A stretch of 64,000 nt of DNA, from the NCBI RefSeq assembly GCF_018687535.1, contig NZ_CP061295.1, positions 248,001 through 312,000 on the forward strand. The letters run 5' to 3'. This DNA is from Polynucleobacter sp. MWH-S4W17. GTDB taxonomy: Bacteria; Pseudomonadota; Gammaproteobacteria; Burkholderiales; Burkholderiaceae. Made by a program: the position numbers and the translations under genes. Of the stretch, positions 45,858 through 54,960 are shown in pieces; the first letter of the stretch is position 1, and each line of letters starts with the position of its first letter. Under the pieces are notes generated by a model. That model searched no databases. It saw only the letters and a list, made by a program, of their open reading frames with translations, and was not told where the DNA came from.

Positions 45858-46796
45858 ATGAAAAAGCTTCTTATTCTTGCTGTTTTGTTGATGGCGGGCT
45901 GCACTGCAGGACCGATGCTGCAGAGCTACCAATCTGTTGTGGATGAAAAAGTGGAATCTCCATTCTTCTACGTTCCACCCTTAAATCAAAAAGATTACAC
46001 AGACCGCACTTGGATTTTGCTTGCAGAATCTAAAACCAAGAACTGGTTTTACGATCCCTATACCCTGACGGAAGATGAGGATGGTGTTCTTACTTATGAT
46101 GCATTTATTGCGCCAAGAGAAAAAAGTAATTTAGCAACTTATAACGCCACTATGGTTGGCCCGTTCCGCCAAAAAATCGATTGCTTTAGTAACAATCAGT
46201 GGTCAGAAACTTTTTATACCCAGAATATTGTCTCGAAGGGACCTCTGGTCGGCGATATCAAGCCTGTGAATGGCTCTGGCTGGGTAAAGATTGCCCCCAG
46301 AACCGCAATGGCTTATGTGCGCTCCCGTCTTTGCGGTAGAAAGTTCATTGACGATCAAAATATCAATTACTTCCTTTATCAAGAGGGCGCACTACCAGCG
46401 CCAGCACCCCAAAAACCGACTGCTGAGATCTTTGATGAAAAAGAAAATAAGCAACTTGTCATTACTAAGCAAGAGGCAGGCCTGGAGTTAGTGAATACTG
46501 AGTCCCCAATCTTTTATGAAGTCATTAATAACGAAGTAGCAATTACCGACTCAAAAAAAGAGGTTCGGCAAATGAGATTGAGTTCGTACGTTTTAGGTAA
46601 AGATTTAACAAAACAAGCAGATTATATTTTCACAGCCAAGTGCCAGGAAAATTCTTTCACCTTAACTAGCCAAGGTCAGGGCGCAAAATCTAGCGGTGTG
46701 ATTGGTGCAAAAGATTCAATCGCAGCAGTTGCGTTCAATAGGGCGTGTGGTGATCATGGGGCCTATATGAAGTTAGTCAATAGGGGTAGAAATTGA
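45858..46796 (+). CDS. Uncharacterised lipoprotein
   Basis: 312 residues from the ATG at 45858, with the signal peptide KKLLILAVLLMAGCTAG and a lipobox Cys at about residue 15. Conserved-looking cysteines (DCFSNN, SRLCGR, AKCQEN, RACGDH) may form two disulfides. The first half, WILLAESKTKNWFYDPYT and later strands, recalls surface-adhesin-E-type lipoproteins, but this is weak. It overlaps a second lipoprotein gene region and lies four bases after folE. Confidence 0.6.
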   Translation: MKKLLILAVLLMAGCTAGPMLQSYQSVVDEKVESPFFYVPPLNQKDYTDRTWILLAESKTKNWFYDPYTLTEDEDGVLTYDAFIAPREKSNLATYNATMVGPFRQKIDCFSNNQWSETFYTQNIVSKGPLVGDIKPVNGSGWVKIAPRTAMAYVRSRLCGRKFIDDQNINYFLYQEGALPAPAPQKPTAEIFDEKENKQLVITKQEAGLELVNTESPIFYEVINNEVAITDSKKEVRQMRLSSYVLGKDLTKQADYIFTAKCQENSFTLTSQGQGAKSSGVIGAKDSIAAVAFNRACGDHGAYMKLVNRGRN

Positions 46797-46807
46797 TTAC
46801 AAAGATC

Positions 46808-47020
46808 ATGCAGCTCAGCTTACGAATTTCGCTGCTCGTATTGGTATTGAGTGTTGCTGCTTGCTCAACATTCCCTTCTGAAAACCAAAATCCTGCTAAA
46901 AATAACAAAGCAACTTACAACAAAGACCTCAAGGAATGCCAAGAGGATTACCCCGAATCTGGTTCGGGTGTTCATATCCGTCAGTGGATTAATTGCATGA
47001 AGCTTAAGGGCTGGAATTAA
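46808..47020 (+). CDS. Small lipoprotein, 70 residues
   Basis: Signal peptide LRISLLVLVLSVAACST with a lipobox ending in Cys at about residue 19; the mature peptide is short and polar, with two cysteines (LKECQED, INCMKLKG). An in-frame TTG at 46793 overlaps the previous stop. I recognise no family. It probably accompanies the upstream lipoprotein. Confidence 0.6.
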   Translation: MQLSLRISLLVLVLSVAACSTFPSENQNPAKNNKATYNKDLKECQEDYPESGSGVHIRQWINCMKLKGWN

Positions 47021-47044
47021 TCGACGTTTTTAGTAGGAGATTTT

Positions 47045-47061
47045 ATGAGAACAATTCTCAT
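47045..47061. promoter_or_regulatory. Palindrome ATGAGAA-CAA-TTCTCAT, Fur-box-like
   Basis: Seven-base arms around CAA, 144 bases upstream of the HiPIP gene. Similar to the 7-1-7 layout of Fur sites, though with G and C where the consensus has T and A. The same bases form a micro-ORF start after AGGAG (47035-47039). Confidence 0.3.
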
Positions 47062-47204
47062 CTATATTTCTATATAAATCATTGACTTACGCCATGAGTG
47101 GCAGCAGCAAATCTTCTCCACTATGATCTTCCTTAGTTTTCAAAGGTGCGCATGGTTTTGTGATGCGCGTGCAAGTTAATCACTGATTTATTTTTGGAGA
47201 ATCC

Positions 47205-47513
47205 ATGAAAAATAGTCGTCGCCAATTTATGATTTTGTCTGCTGCTGGTGCCTGTACTTTGGCATTGAACGGTAAAGTTCAAGCTCAAGCAATGGTTGCA
47301 GAAACTGATCCACAAGCCGCTGCATTGGGCTATAAGGCTGATGCCTCTAAAGTAGATAAAGCAAAGTACGCTAAGTACGCTGCTGGTCAACAGTGCAGCA
47401 GCTGTGCATTGTTCCAGGGTAAAGCTGACGCAGCTGCAGGTCCTTGCTCATTGTTTGCTGGTAAGCAAGTTGCTGCTAAAGGCTGGTGCTCTGCTTACGC
47501 TAAGAAAGCTTAA
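47205..47513 (+). CDS. High-potential iron-sulfur protein (HiPIP)
   Basis: 102 residues. A Tat signal, SRRQFMILSAAGACTLAL, precedes a mature domain with the four cluster cysteines Cys64, Cys67, Cys81 and Cys95 (C-x2-C, then two 13-residue gaps), typical of HiPIP. It carries a 4Fe-4S cluster and works as a periplasmic electron carrier. GGAG precedes the ATG; a strong terminator follows. Confidence 0.93.
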   Translation: MKNSRRQFMILSAAGACTLALNGKVQAQAMVAETDPQAAALGYKADASKVDKAKYAKYAAGQQCSSCALFQGKADAAAGPCSLFAGKQVAAKGWCSAYAKKA

Positions 47514-47571
47514 TCAGAAACAAGCAGTTTTAATCAATTGTATTGATGCTCTGGTGTAAATAAGAGCAACG

Positions 47572-47596
47572 AAAAGTCACCCTAGGGTGACTTTTT
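47572..47596 (+). terminator. Terminator after HiPIP
   Basis: AAAAGTCACC-CTAG-GGTGACTTTT with a T-run following; a classic intrinsic terminator 59 bases after the HiPIP stop. Confidence 0.85.
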
Positions 47597-47612
47597 ATAT
47601 TCCCGCAGTCAA

Positions 47613-48212
47613 TTGCTGATTAAAAAATGGGGGGTGTATCCTTTTGGTAAAAACCATCCTAGGAGATTTCCTCTGAAAGACCGCATCAAAAAGAATTTGC
47701 AACGCTACACCTTTTATTTGGGTGGCGACCAGCCTCCCGTAGCCATGGTGGAGCGAGTGCGCTCTGGTTTTGGGGCCTTTATTGGGCTGATGTTGGTGCT
47801 TACTACCGCCAAGTATCTTGGAGAGCTCGGGGGTATTGATGAATGGCTAATGGCTTCATTGGGGGCTAGCGCCTTATTGGTCTTTGTCTTACCAGGCAGC
47901 CCAATGGCTCAGCCTTGGGCCGTCATTGCCGGCAATACCTTGTCGGCCTTGGTTGGCATTTGCATTGCCCATCTAGTGGGGGAGCCTCTGATAGCTATGC
48001 CTTTAGCGGCCAGCCTTTCTATTTTGGGAATGTTTTTTCTGAGGTGTTTGCATCCTCCAGCGGCCGCAGTGTCTTTAATTGTGGTGCTGGGCCATGTTTT
48101 GCACTTCCGCTATGCTTTTTTCCCAGTAATGGTCGATTCGATTCTGTTGGTGCTGGCTGGAGCGGCTTATAGCAATCTCACTGGTAAGCGCTATCCTAAT
48201 AGACCCAGCTAA
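47613..48212 (+). CDS. HPP-family membrane protein
   Basis: About 180-199 residues with five hydrophobic segments; conserved SLGASALLVFVLPGSPMAQP and LRCLHPPAAA (the His-Pro-Pro motif) mark the HPP family. Function is debated; some members act in nitrite transport. Start choices are TTG 47613, GTG 47634 and CTG 47673, only the last with a well-placed AGGAG site (47661-47665). Confidence 0.8.
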   Translation: MLIKKWGVYPFGKNHPRRFPLKDRIKKNLQRYTFYLGGDQPPVAMVERVRSGFGAFIGLMLVLTTAKYLGELGGIDEWLMASLGASALLVFVLPGSPMAQPWAVIAGNTLSALVGICIAHLVGEPLIAMPLAASLSILGMFFLRCLHPPAAAVSLIVVLGHVLHFRYAFFPVMVDSILLVLAGAAYSNLTGKRYPNRPS

Positions 48213-48251
48213 GGTCGCAGTGACTAGGATTTTCAAGAGCGAGAGGCAATA

Positions 48252-48275
48252 AAAAAGGGGCAAGAGCCCCTTTTT
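48252..48275. terminator. Bidirectional terminator
   Basis: AAAAAGGGGC-AAGA-GCCCCTTTTT; T-runs in both orientations. It lies 40 bases after the HPP gene and 15 bases after the minus-strand small gene. Confidence 0.88.
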
Positions 48276-48290
48276 AAACCGCAGAAAGAT

Positions 48291-48437
48291 CTATTGGATA
48301 CGTCCAGCTGCAATAGAAGCTTTGCAGTCCTTAATTCCATAGTTATGGTATTTACCCGCATTTTCTTTGCGAATAGATTGACCGCACTCTGTTAGTGAGT
48401 TGCGAAGGTTAATCTTCGGAATATTGCCTGTTGTCAT
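48291..48437 (-). CDS. Conserved-looking 48-residue protein of unknown function
   Basis: The ATG at 48437 is preceded by a perfect AAGGAG six bases upstream, and the frame ends in TAG 15 bases before a terminator; this is strong gene architecture. The product starts MTTGNIPKINLRNSLTECGQ and ends KDCKASIAAGRIQ; it is basic with two cysteines (18 and 39) and no membrane segment. I recognise no family. Confidence 0.7.
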   Translation of the reverse strand: MTTGNIPKINLRNSLTECGQSIRKENAGKYHNYGIKDCKASIAAGRIQ

Positions 48438-48587
48438 TTTGACTCCTTATTTATAGTTTTTAATGCTGGCGCGTAATAGCGTCTTCTATTGTGCGCCTGA
48501 ATAATTTTAATAAATAATTGGCACTTTGTAGGTAGCTAAAGCCTATAAAATGAATCTTATTCAAATAAAAAGGCTTTCGATAGACAA

Positions 48588-50072
48588 ATGGCTTTAGTTA
48601 TCCCAGTCATCCTTTGCGGTGGGTCAGGCACCAGACTTTGGCCTTTATCGCGCTCGGGGTTCCCTAAGCAGTTTTTAGTTTTATCGGGCGATGGCTCTTC
48701 TCAGAGCTTATTTCAGCAAGCAGTAGAGCGAATTAACTCCGTTGGCAATGACAGCAACGGCAAGGTCAGATTGGGTGATACCCTAGTAGTCACTAACGAA
48801 GATCATCGATTCTTAGTTTTGGATCAATTGCGCGAACTGCAGTTGATCAAAGCCAAATTAATACTAGAGCCCGTCGGAAGAAATACAGCACCTGCTTTAA
48901 GTATGGCGGCACTCTGTGCACAGCAATTATCTAATGGTGAAGATCCCATCTTGATTATTACGCCTGCAGATCAAACCATTCAAAATCAAAAGGCTTTTAC
49001 TAAAGCCTTGCAAGATTGCATTCAATCGGTGGAAGCAATACCAAACTCAATTGCTATTTTGGGCATTACTCCAACCGCGCCAGAAACTGGCTATGGCTAT
49101 ATTCAGCGTGCAGAGAGCAAAGATTTAAATAATGCTTACGGGGTTAAGCGTTTCGTGGAGAAGCCTGATAGCAAGACTGCGCAGGCTTATTTAGCTGAGG
49201 GCTCCTATCTATGGAATAGCGGCATGTTTGTTTTAAAGGCGAGCACTTGGTTGGCTGCTTTAACAGAATTTAGGTCTGATATCAGCGAGGCATCACAAAA
49301 GGCATGGCAGACAAAATCAGAAGATGCTTCTGGTGGTGTGGGCTTCGTTCGTCCTGGCAAAGAAGAATTTAAAGCGATTCCAAGTGAGTCTATTGACTAT
49401 GCTGTGATTGAGAAATGCCCTCAGTCGAACTTTCCTATCAAAATGGTTGAGCTCGATGCCGGCTGGAATGATCTAGGCGCATGGGATGCAGTCTGGCAAG
49501 TGGGTCAGCAAGATCAAGATGGCAATGTGACTTCCGGTGATACTTTAATCACGAATTCGAAAAACTCATTAGTGCATGCCAGCAGTAGATTAGTCAGTGT
49601 TGTTGGTGTAGAAAATCTGGTGATTGTTGAAACAGCTGATGCAGTATTAATTGCTGACAGAAAAAATAGCCAAGATGTTAAAAGTATTGTGACGCAGTTA
49701 GAGACTCAGGGTAGAGAAGAAAAGAATCTACACCGCAAAGTGGCAAGACCATGGGGCTGGTATGACAGTGTTGATGAAGGTGAGCGCTTTAAAGTAAAGC
49801 GTATTCAGGTCAAGCCAGGAGCAAGCCTCTCCCTACAAATGCATCATCACCGTGCAGAGCATTGGATCGTGGTGAAGGGTACGGCAGAGATTACCAATGG
49901 TGATCAGGTCATTATCCTGACTGAAAATCAAAGCACCTACATTCCTCAAGGGCAAACCCATAGATTAGCCAACCCAGGAAATGAAGTCTTGGAAATCATT
50001 GAAGTCCAATCAGGAAGTTATTTAGGTGAGGATGATATTGTGAGATTCGAAGATACATATGGTCGAGGTTAA
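48588..50072 (+). CDS. manC: Mannose-1-phosphate guanylyltransferase/mannose-6-phosphate isomerase
   Basis: 494 residues. N-terminal nucleotidyltransferase VILCGGSGTRLWPLSR then FPKQFL; C-terminal cupin-type isomerase with RPWGWYDSVDEGERFKVKRI and SLQMHHHRAEHWIVV. It makes GDP-mannose (and mannose-6-phosphate). First gene of the manC-gmd-fcl block leading to GDP-L-fucose. Confidence 0.95.
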   Translation: MALVIPVILCGGSGTRLWPLSRSGFPKQFLVLSGDGSSQSLFQQAVERINSVGNDSNGKVRLGDTLVVTNEDHRFLVLDQLRELQLIKAKLILEPVGRNTAPALSMAALCAQQLSNGEDPILIITPADQTIQNQKAFTKALQDCIQSVEAIPNSIAILGITPTAPETGYGYIQRAESKDLNNAYGVKRFVEKPDSKTAQAYLAEGSYLWNSGMFVLKASTWLAALTEFRSDISEASQKAWQTKSEDASGGVGFVRPGKEEFKAIPSESIDYAVIEKCPQSNFPIKMVELDAGWNDLGAWDAVWQVGQQDQDGNVTSGDTLITNSKNSLVHASSRLVSVVGVENLVIVETADAVLIADRKNSQDVKSIVTQLETQGREEKNLHRKVARPWGWYDSVDEGERFKVKRIQVKPGASLSLQMHHHRAEHWIVVKGTAEITNGDQVIILTENQSTYIPQGQTHRLANPGNEVLEIIEVQSGSYLGEDDIVRFEDTYGRG

Positions 50073-50120
50073 GTTTTGCTGATTGGTAGTTGAATTCGAT
50101 AAAATAAGGCGAAAAAGAGA

Positions 50121-51251
50121 ATGGTTGCAGCGCAAAGGGTGGCATTGATTACCGGCATAACAGGCCAGGATGGCTCATACCTCGCCGAGTTTCTTTTGGA
50201 GAAGGGCTACATCGTTCATGGCATTAAACGCCGTGCATCCTCATTCAATACCGAGCGTATTGATCACATTTACCAAGATCCTCATATCAATCACCCAGAT
50301 TTGATTCTGCATTACGGCGATTTAACTGATACCAGTAATCTGGTACGAATCATTCAACAGTGTCAGCCTGATGAGATTTATAACCTGGGTGCTCAATCAC
50401 ACGTTGCCGTTTCTTTTGAGTCTCCCGAATACACTGCTGATGTGGATGCCATGGGCCCACTCAGAATGCTTGAGGCCATTCGCATTCTCGGTCTTGAAAA
50501 GAAAACCCGTTTTTATCAGGCGTCTACTTCAGAGCTCTATGGTTTAGTACAAGAAATTCCGCAAAAAGAAACCACGCCGTTCTATCCCAGAAGCCCATAT
50601 GCAGTTGCCAAGATGTATGCCTACTGGATTACAGTGAACTATCGTGAGGCTTACGGTATCTATGCCTGTAATGGTATTTTGTTTAACCATGAGTCTAAGC
50701 GCCGTGGTGAGACATTTGTAACTCGCAAAGTGACTCGCGGCCTTGCCAATATTGCTCAAGGTCTAGAGAAGTGTTTATATATGGGCAATATCGATGCCCT
50801 GCGTGATTGGGGCCATGCTAAAGACTATGTGCGCATGCAATGGCTAATGCTTCAACAAGATAAGCCAGAAGACTTTGTGATCGCTACTGGCGTGCAGTTC
50901 ACTGTGCGTGAATTTATTACCCGAAGCGCTAAACAATTAGGTATCACTCTCAAGTTCGAGGGCAAAGCTGAGAATGAAAAAGCAATTGTGGCTAGCATTG
51001 AAGGCGATAAAGCTCCGGCCTTAAAAGTAGGCGATGTGATTGTTCAAATTGACCCACGCTATTACCGTCCTACCGAAGTAGAAACACTCTTAGGCGATCC
51101 TACTAAGGCAAAAACAAAACTCGGTTGGGTGCCAGAAATTACCCTCGATCAAATGATCGTAGAAATGGTGGCTAATGATTTAGATCAAGCCAAGCAACAT
51201 GCCCTGCTGAGTAAGCATGGTTACTCAGTTGCTGTAGGTAAAGAGAATTAA
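50121..51251 (+). CDS. gmd: GDP-mannose 4,6-dehydratase
   Basis: Converts GDP-mannose to GDP-4-keto-6-deoxymannose. 376 residues. [20 protein letters not shown] is the NAD(P)-binding loop, [18 protein letters not shown] the substrate segment, and [10 protein letters not shown] the Tyr-x3-Lys pair; [15 protein letters not shown] is intact. fcl follows 15 bases later. The product can also feed GDP-rhamnose, but fcl indicates fucose. Confidence 0.95.
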   Translation: MVAAQRVALITGITGQDGSYLAEFLLEKGYIVHGIKRRASSFNTERIDHIYQDPHINHPDLILHYGDLTDTSNLVRIIQQCQPDEIYNLGAQSHVAVSFESPEYTADVDAMGPLRMLEAIRILGLEKKTRFYQASTSELYGLVQEIPQKETTPFYPRSPYAVAKMYAYWITVNYREAYGIYACNGILFNHESKRRGETFVTRKVTRGLANIAQGLEKCLYMGNIDALRDWGHAKDYVRMQWLMLQQDKPEDFVIATGVQFTVREFITRSAKQLGITLKFEGKAENEKAIVASIEGDKAPALKVGDVIVQIDPRYYRPTEVETLLGDPTKAKTKLGWVPEITLDQMIVEMVANDLDQAKQHALLSKHGYSVAVGKEN

Positions 51252-51266
51252 AAAGAAGATTAATAC

Positions 51267-52235
51267 ATGCCAACAGATTTAAACCACAAGATTTATGTAG
51301 CAGGGCATCGCGGTATGGTGGGCTCTGCAATCGTGCGTAATCTGCAAGCTAAGGGCTGCGCCAATATTGTAATGAGAACTCATGATGAGTTAGATTTAAC
51401 TAATCAAGTGGCAGTTGAATCCTTCTTTAGATCAGAAAAACCTGATCAAGTGTATTTGGCCGCTGCGAGAGTCGGCGGTATTCATGCAAACAATACCTTT
51501 CCAGCAGAATTTATTTATGAAAATCTCATAATGGAGGCAAATGTTATCCATCAAGCCTTTGTCAGCGGTGTAAAAAGGCTGCTTTTCTTGGGTTCAAGCT
51601 GTATCTATCCCAAACTAGCACCGCAACCAATGAGTGAAGATGCTCTTCTCACTGGTAAGTTAGAACCAACGAATGAGCCCTATGCCATTGCCAAAATTGC
51701 TGGTATTAAGATGTGTGAGAGCTACAACCGTCAATATGGCGATAGCCATGGAATTGATTACCGCTCAGTAATGCCGACCAATCTCTATGGTCCTGGTGAT
51801 AACTATCATCCTGAAAACAGCCATGTCATTCCTGCACTGATTAGAAGATTTCATGAAGCTAAAGTAGGTAATGCTCCTGAAGTTGTGATCTGGGGAACGG
51901 GAACCCCGAGGCGCGAGTTTCTCTATGTTGATGATATGGCAGCTGCATCAGTATTTGTAATGGATCTGGATAAGGCGACCTACGATAGCCAAATAGAATC
52001 AATGCAAAACCATATCAATGTGGGTTTTGGTAGCGATGTGACTATTGCAGAATTGGCAAAAGCAGTTGGAGATGCAGTAGGTTATGAAGGAAAGATTAAC
52101 TTTGATATAACAAAGCCTGACGGGTCGCCTAGGAAGTGGATGGATTCTTCCCGGCTAAATAATTTAGGTTGGAAGGCTAAGGTAGATTTGACGCAAGGTT
52201 TGCAAGAAGCTTATCAAGAGTTTTTATCGCGGTGA
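51267..52235 (+). CDS. fcl: GDP-L-fucose synthase
   Basis: Epimerase-reductase giving GDP-L-fucose. 322 residues. [14 protein letters not shown] at residues 11-24, [31 protein letters not shown] (catalytic Tyr/Lys) and [15 protein letters not shown] are typical. Pairs with the GT10 fucosyltransferase-like gene at 4791-5747. The stop overlaps the GTG of the next gene. Confidence 0.95.
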   Translation: MPTDLNHKIYVAGHRGMVGSAIVRNLQAKGCANIVMRTHDELDLTNQVAVESFFRSEKPDQVYLAAARVGGIHANNTFPAEFIYENLIMEANVIHQAFVSGVKRLLFLGSSCIYPKLAPQPMSEDALLTGKLEPTNEPYAIAKIAGIKMCESYNRQYGDSHGIDYRSVMPTNLYGPGDNYHPENSHVIPALIRRFHEAKVGNAPEVVIWGTGTPRREFLYVDDMAAASVFVMDLDKATYDSQIESMQNHINVGFGSDVTIAELAKAVGDAVGYEGKINFDITKPDGSPRKWMDSSRLNNLGWKAKVDLTQGLQEAYQEFLSR

Positions 52236-53113
52236 ATTCGACTTCAGTCATTATTGATCAAGTTATTTGTGTCTGCTGTAAAAGGGATGCGCAGGCCTGG
52301 GAGATTGCATCTTCTTACATTGTTCGCAACCTAAAGGCCAGGCATTACAAGGTTTATGTTCCCGATGCTGATCTTGAGTTATTCCAAGAAATTTCCTCAA
52401 AACCTTTTCAGGTCATTGGTGAGTCAATTTACACATCGCAATTTGCCGCCGAAATAAAACGGCTACTCGATGCAAAAATTGCATCGCAATTTGGCTGGTA
52501 CTTACAGCAGTTTATTAAGCTATCAGCGGTCAATGATTGCTTGCCAGATGAGATTGTCTTAATATGGGATGCTGATACTATTCCCTTAAAACCCCTCAGT
52601 TTTATCGACCACCAAGGGCGCTTGATTTACTACAAGGGGGCTGAATATCATCACCCTTATTTTGAGACAGTGATGCGTCTATTGCACTTAAGCAAAAAAA
52701 TTAGATTCTCATTTATTGCGCAGTGCTTTGTTCTAAAAGCGGCTTGGTTACAAGAGTGTTTTCGTGAAATCGAATTGAGGCACGGCATGCCTTGGGTTCC
52801 AGCCTTGCTAAATAGCATAAGGTTTGATGAGGGCAATAGCTTTTCTGAATATGAAACTATAGGAACCTTTATATCTCATCGACATAGCTCAGAAATTGTA
52901 TATACCGATAGAAAATGGTTGCGTTTGGGAAATTCTGCAATTGGACACCCCGCATTCTTGGGCCCCAATATTATTGCCGACCAATTGAATGATTATGACT
53001 ATGTTAGTTTTGAGAAGTGGGATAAGGCTAAGCCTTACTTTTTAAAGGTTTCGTTGCCTTATTTCTTTAGGGTTTACTTGCCTTCATTGTTCAAATCCAA
53101 AAACCAAAGATAA
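52232..53113 (+). CDS. DUF6492-type putative glycosyltransferase
   Basis: 293 residues, GTG start overlapping the fcl stop. [14 protein letters not shown] (about residues 108-121) holds a DxD-like site; [38 protein letters not shown] and [12 protein letters not shown] are the family pattern. Layout is similar to the protein at 3128-4030. Probably transfers a sugar in the LPS/O-antigen pathway; donor unknown. Confidence 0.7.
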   Translation: MNSTSVIIDQVICVCCKRDAQAWEIASSYIVRNLKARHYKVYVPDADLELFQEISSKPFQVIGESIYTSQFAAEIKRLLDAKIASQFGWYLQQFIKLSAVNDCLPDEIVLIWDADTIPLKPLSFIDHQGRLIYYKGAEYHHPYFETVMRLLHLSKKIRFSFIAQCFVLKAAWLQECFREIELRHGMPWVPALLNSIRFDEGNSFSEYETIGTFISHRHSSEIVYTDRKWLRLGNSAIGHPAFLGPNIIADQLNDYDYVSFEKWDKAKPYFLKVSLPYFFRVYLPSLFKSKNQR

Positions 53114-53127
53114 ACTCCTATTTAGCC

Positions 53128-54960
53128 ATGCAGAAAAAATGCGCCTCCATTATTTTTGTCCATTCGGGTGAGAGTCCACCTCCAGAATATTTAACAAATG
53201 CCCTTGTGATTGCAGCAAAAGTTGCGCCACAATCCCAGGTTTATGCCTTGGTTAATAAATCTCATGTTGGAGATTTGGAGCGAGCTCTGCAGGCTGATCT
53301 TGGAGATTCCGATAATCCGCTACGAAATATTAAGTTTGTGGCAATTGAGGATATTCCGCAAAGCGATATAACTAAGCATTTTGCCAAAAATGCTGCCCTA
53401 GATCGTAGCTTTAGGAATGGATTCTGGTTTTCTGCCTCATACCGCTTCTTTGTGCTGGCTGACTTTATTCACTTCAAGGGGCTGGAGAACTGCATTCATC
53501 TTGAAAATGATGTTGTCTTGTATTTTGACCCTAGTGAAAAGCTAGAGCAATTTATCAGCTTTGCTACGTTTGCGGTGCCGGTCGATAGAGTGAGGGCGAT
53601 TCCCGGGATTGTTTGGCTAAAAGATGCATCGATTGCATCTGAGCTGGTTCAATTTATTGCGGATCGTTTGGATGCAAATGATATGGATTCCTTGGGTGCG
53701 TTTGCCATGCGAAGGGATCTAGGGGCTAAGCCGCTCCCTACAATACCTTTGGAATATGCCAAGTCTAAAGACTTGGACCTTGATAGATACTGTCAGGGCA
53801 TAGATGTATTTGGCGGCATTTTTGATGGTGCGGCAATTGGTCAATATGTTGGTGGCGTTCACTGGATGAATGACCCATCTGATACACGATTTTTTGAAAA
53901 TGAAAGCAGCGACTTTCATTTAAGAGACTGCCGTTTTTCATGGGAGTATGAGCGGTTTTATAGATCTCCATTCATTAGTTTCGATGGTGTATGCACCAAA
54001 GTACTAGCTCTGCATGCACACTCTAAGGATTTGTTGGGGGTATCTCCCTTTAACTCAGGGGTTCCGAGCAATATTAAGTTGATGTTAACGGGGGAAAGAA
54101 TTCAGGCGTTGGCTGATCTGACGATTAGCTCTGCTGGAGTTACTGCTTTTCATGGGCGAGAAAAGATTCAGACGCCTACGGTTTTAGAAATTACCGAAAA
54201 AGAAGAAAAGAAGTGGTTTAAGAAAAAATGCTTTGAGCTTCCACCTAATTTGGATTTTTTAAAGGCCTGTCAGGGCGCAAAGGTTATTTTTGTTTATACC
54301 CATTTGCTAGCTTATTTTAAAAGTTTTGTTGCCCCACGACTGCATGAACCATTTGTATTGCTAACGCATAATTCAGACCATGGTGTAGGTCTAGCGGATT
54401 TGGATTTATTAAATCACCCATCCTTGGTGGCATGGTATGCGCAAAATTGTGAAACCAGTCATACAAAGTTACATGCTTTGCCAATTGGTTTAGCGAATAG
54501 CCAGTGGGGGCCAACACGAGTTTCTGAGGTCTTTGATGCTGGGCATGTGTATCAAAAAACAAAAAACCTTTACGTTAACTTTAGTGCGAGCACTCACTCT
54601 GCGCGTCAATCAATTATTGACGTTGTCTCAAATATCCCGGATGTCACCATGGGAGCATCAGTGGGTTTTGAACAATACATTACTCAAGTAGCCGAACATC
54701 GTTTTTGCTTATGCCCCAGGGGTAACGGTATTGATACTCATCGTTTTTGGGAGGCTCAGTATGTTGATACGATTCCCGTCTTGCTCAAGCAAGATTGGAC
54801 TTCGGCTTACTCCAATTTACCGGTTTTGCTTGTAGATGCTTGGGAAGATCTTTTGCGGTTAAATTGGGAAGAAGGCTATATTCGAAGATCTACTAGCAAC
54901 TTTGACCGAAAAACACTAACCCTTGAGTATTATCGTCAGCAATTGCTTGCCAATATATGA
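53128..54960 (+). CDS. Two-domain putative glycosyltransferase (exostosin-like C-terminus)
   Basis: 610 residues. The N-terminal half looks GT-A-like: SIIFVHSGESPPPEYLTNAL, SASYRFFVLADFI and HLENDVVLYFDP (about residues 126-137; an acidic pair). The C-terminal third contains LTHNSDHGVG, LPIGLANSQWG and FCLCPRGNGIDTHRFWEAQY followed by TIPVLL, reminiscent of exostosin/GT47-type domains. Two enzymatic domains would couple two transfers. Overlaps the next gene by four bases. Specificity unknown. Confidence 0.6.
   Translation: MQKKCASIIFVHSGESPPPEYLTNALVIAAKVAPQSQVYALVNKSHVGDLERALQADLGDSDNPLRNIKFVAIEDIPQSDITKHFAKNAALDRSFRNGFWFSASYRFFVLADFIHFKGLENCIHLENDVVLYFDPSEKLEQFISFATFAVPVDRVRAIPGIVWLKDASIASELVQFIADRLDANDMDSLGAFAMRRDLGAKPLPTIPLEYAKSKDLDLDRYCQGIDVFGGIFDGAAIGQYVGGVHWMNDPSDTRFFENESSDFHLRDCRFSWEYERFYRSPFISFDGVCTKVLALHAHSKDLLGVSPFNSGVPSNIKLMLTGERIQALADLTISSAGVTAFHGREKIQTPTVLEITEKEEKKWFKKKCFELPPNLDFLKACQGAKVIFVYTHLLAYFKSFVAPRLHEPFVLLTHNSDHGVGLADLDLLNHPSLVAWYAQNCETSHTKLHALPIGLANSQWGPTRVSEVFDAGHVYQKTKNLYVNFSASTHSARQSIIDVVSNIPDVTMGASVGFEQYITQVAEHRFCLCPRGNGIDTHRFWEAQYVDTIPVLLKQDWTSAYSNLPVLLVDAWEDLLRLNWEEGYIRRSTSNFDRKTLTLEYYRQQLLANI

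Noticed and set aside
48468..48497. Hairpin GGCGCGTAATAG/CTATTGTGCGCC before manC
   Set aside because: Two central mismatches and no T-run; could be chance.
48518..48549. manC promoter TTGGCA/TATAAA
   Set aside because: Spacer of 20 bases is too long for a confident call.
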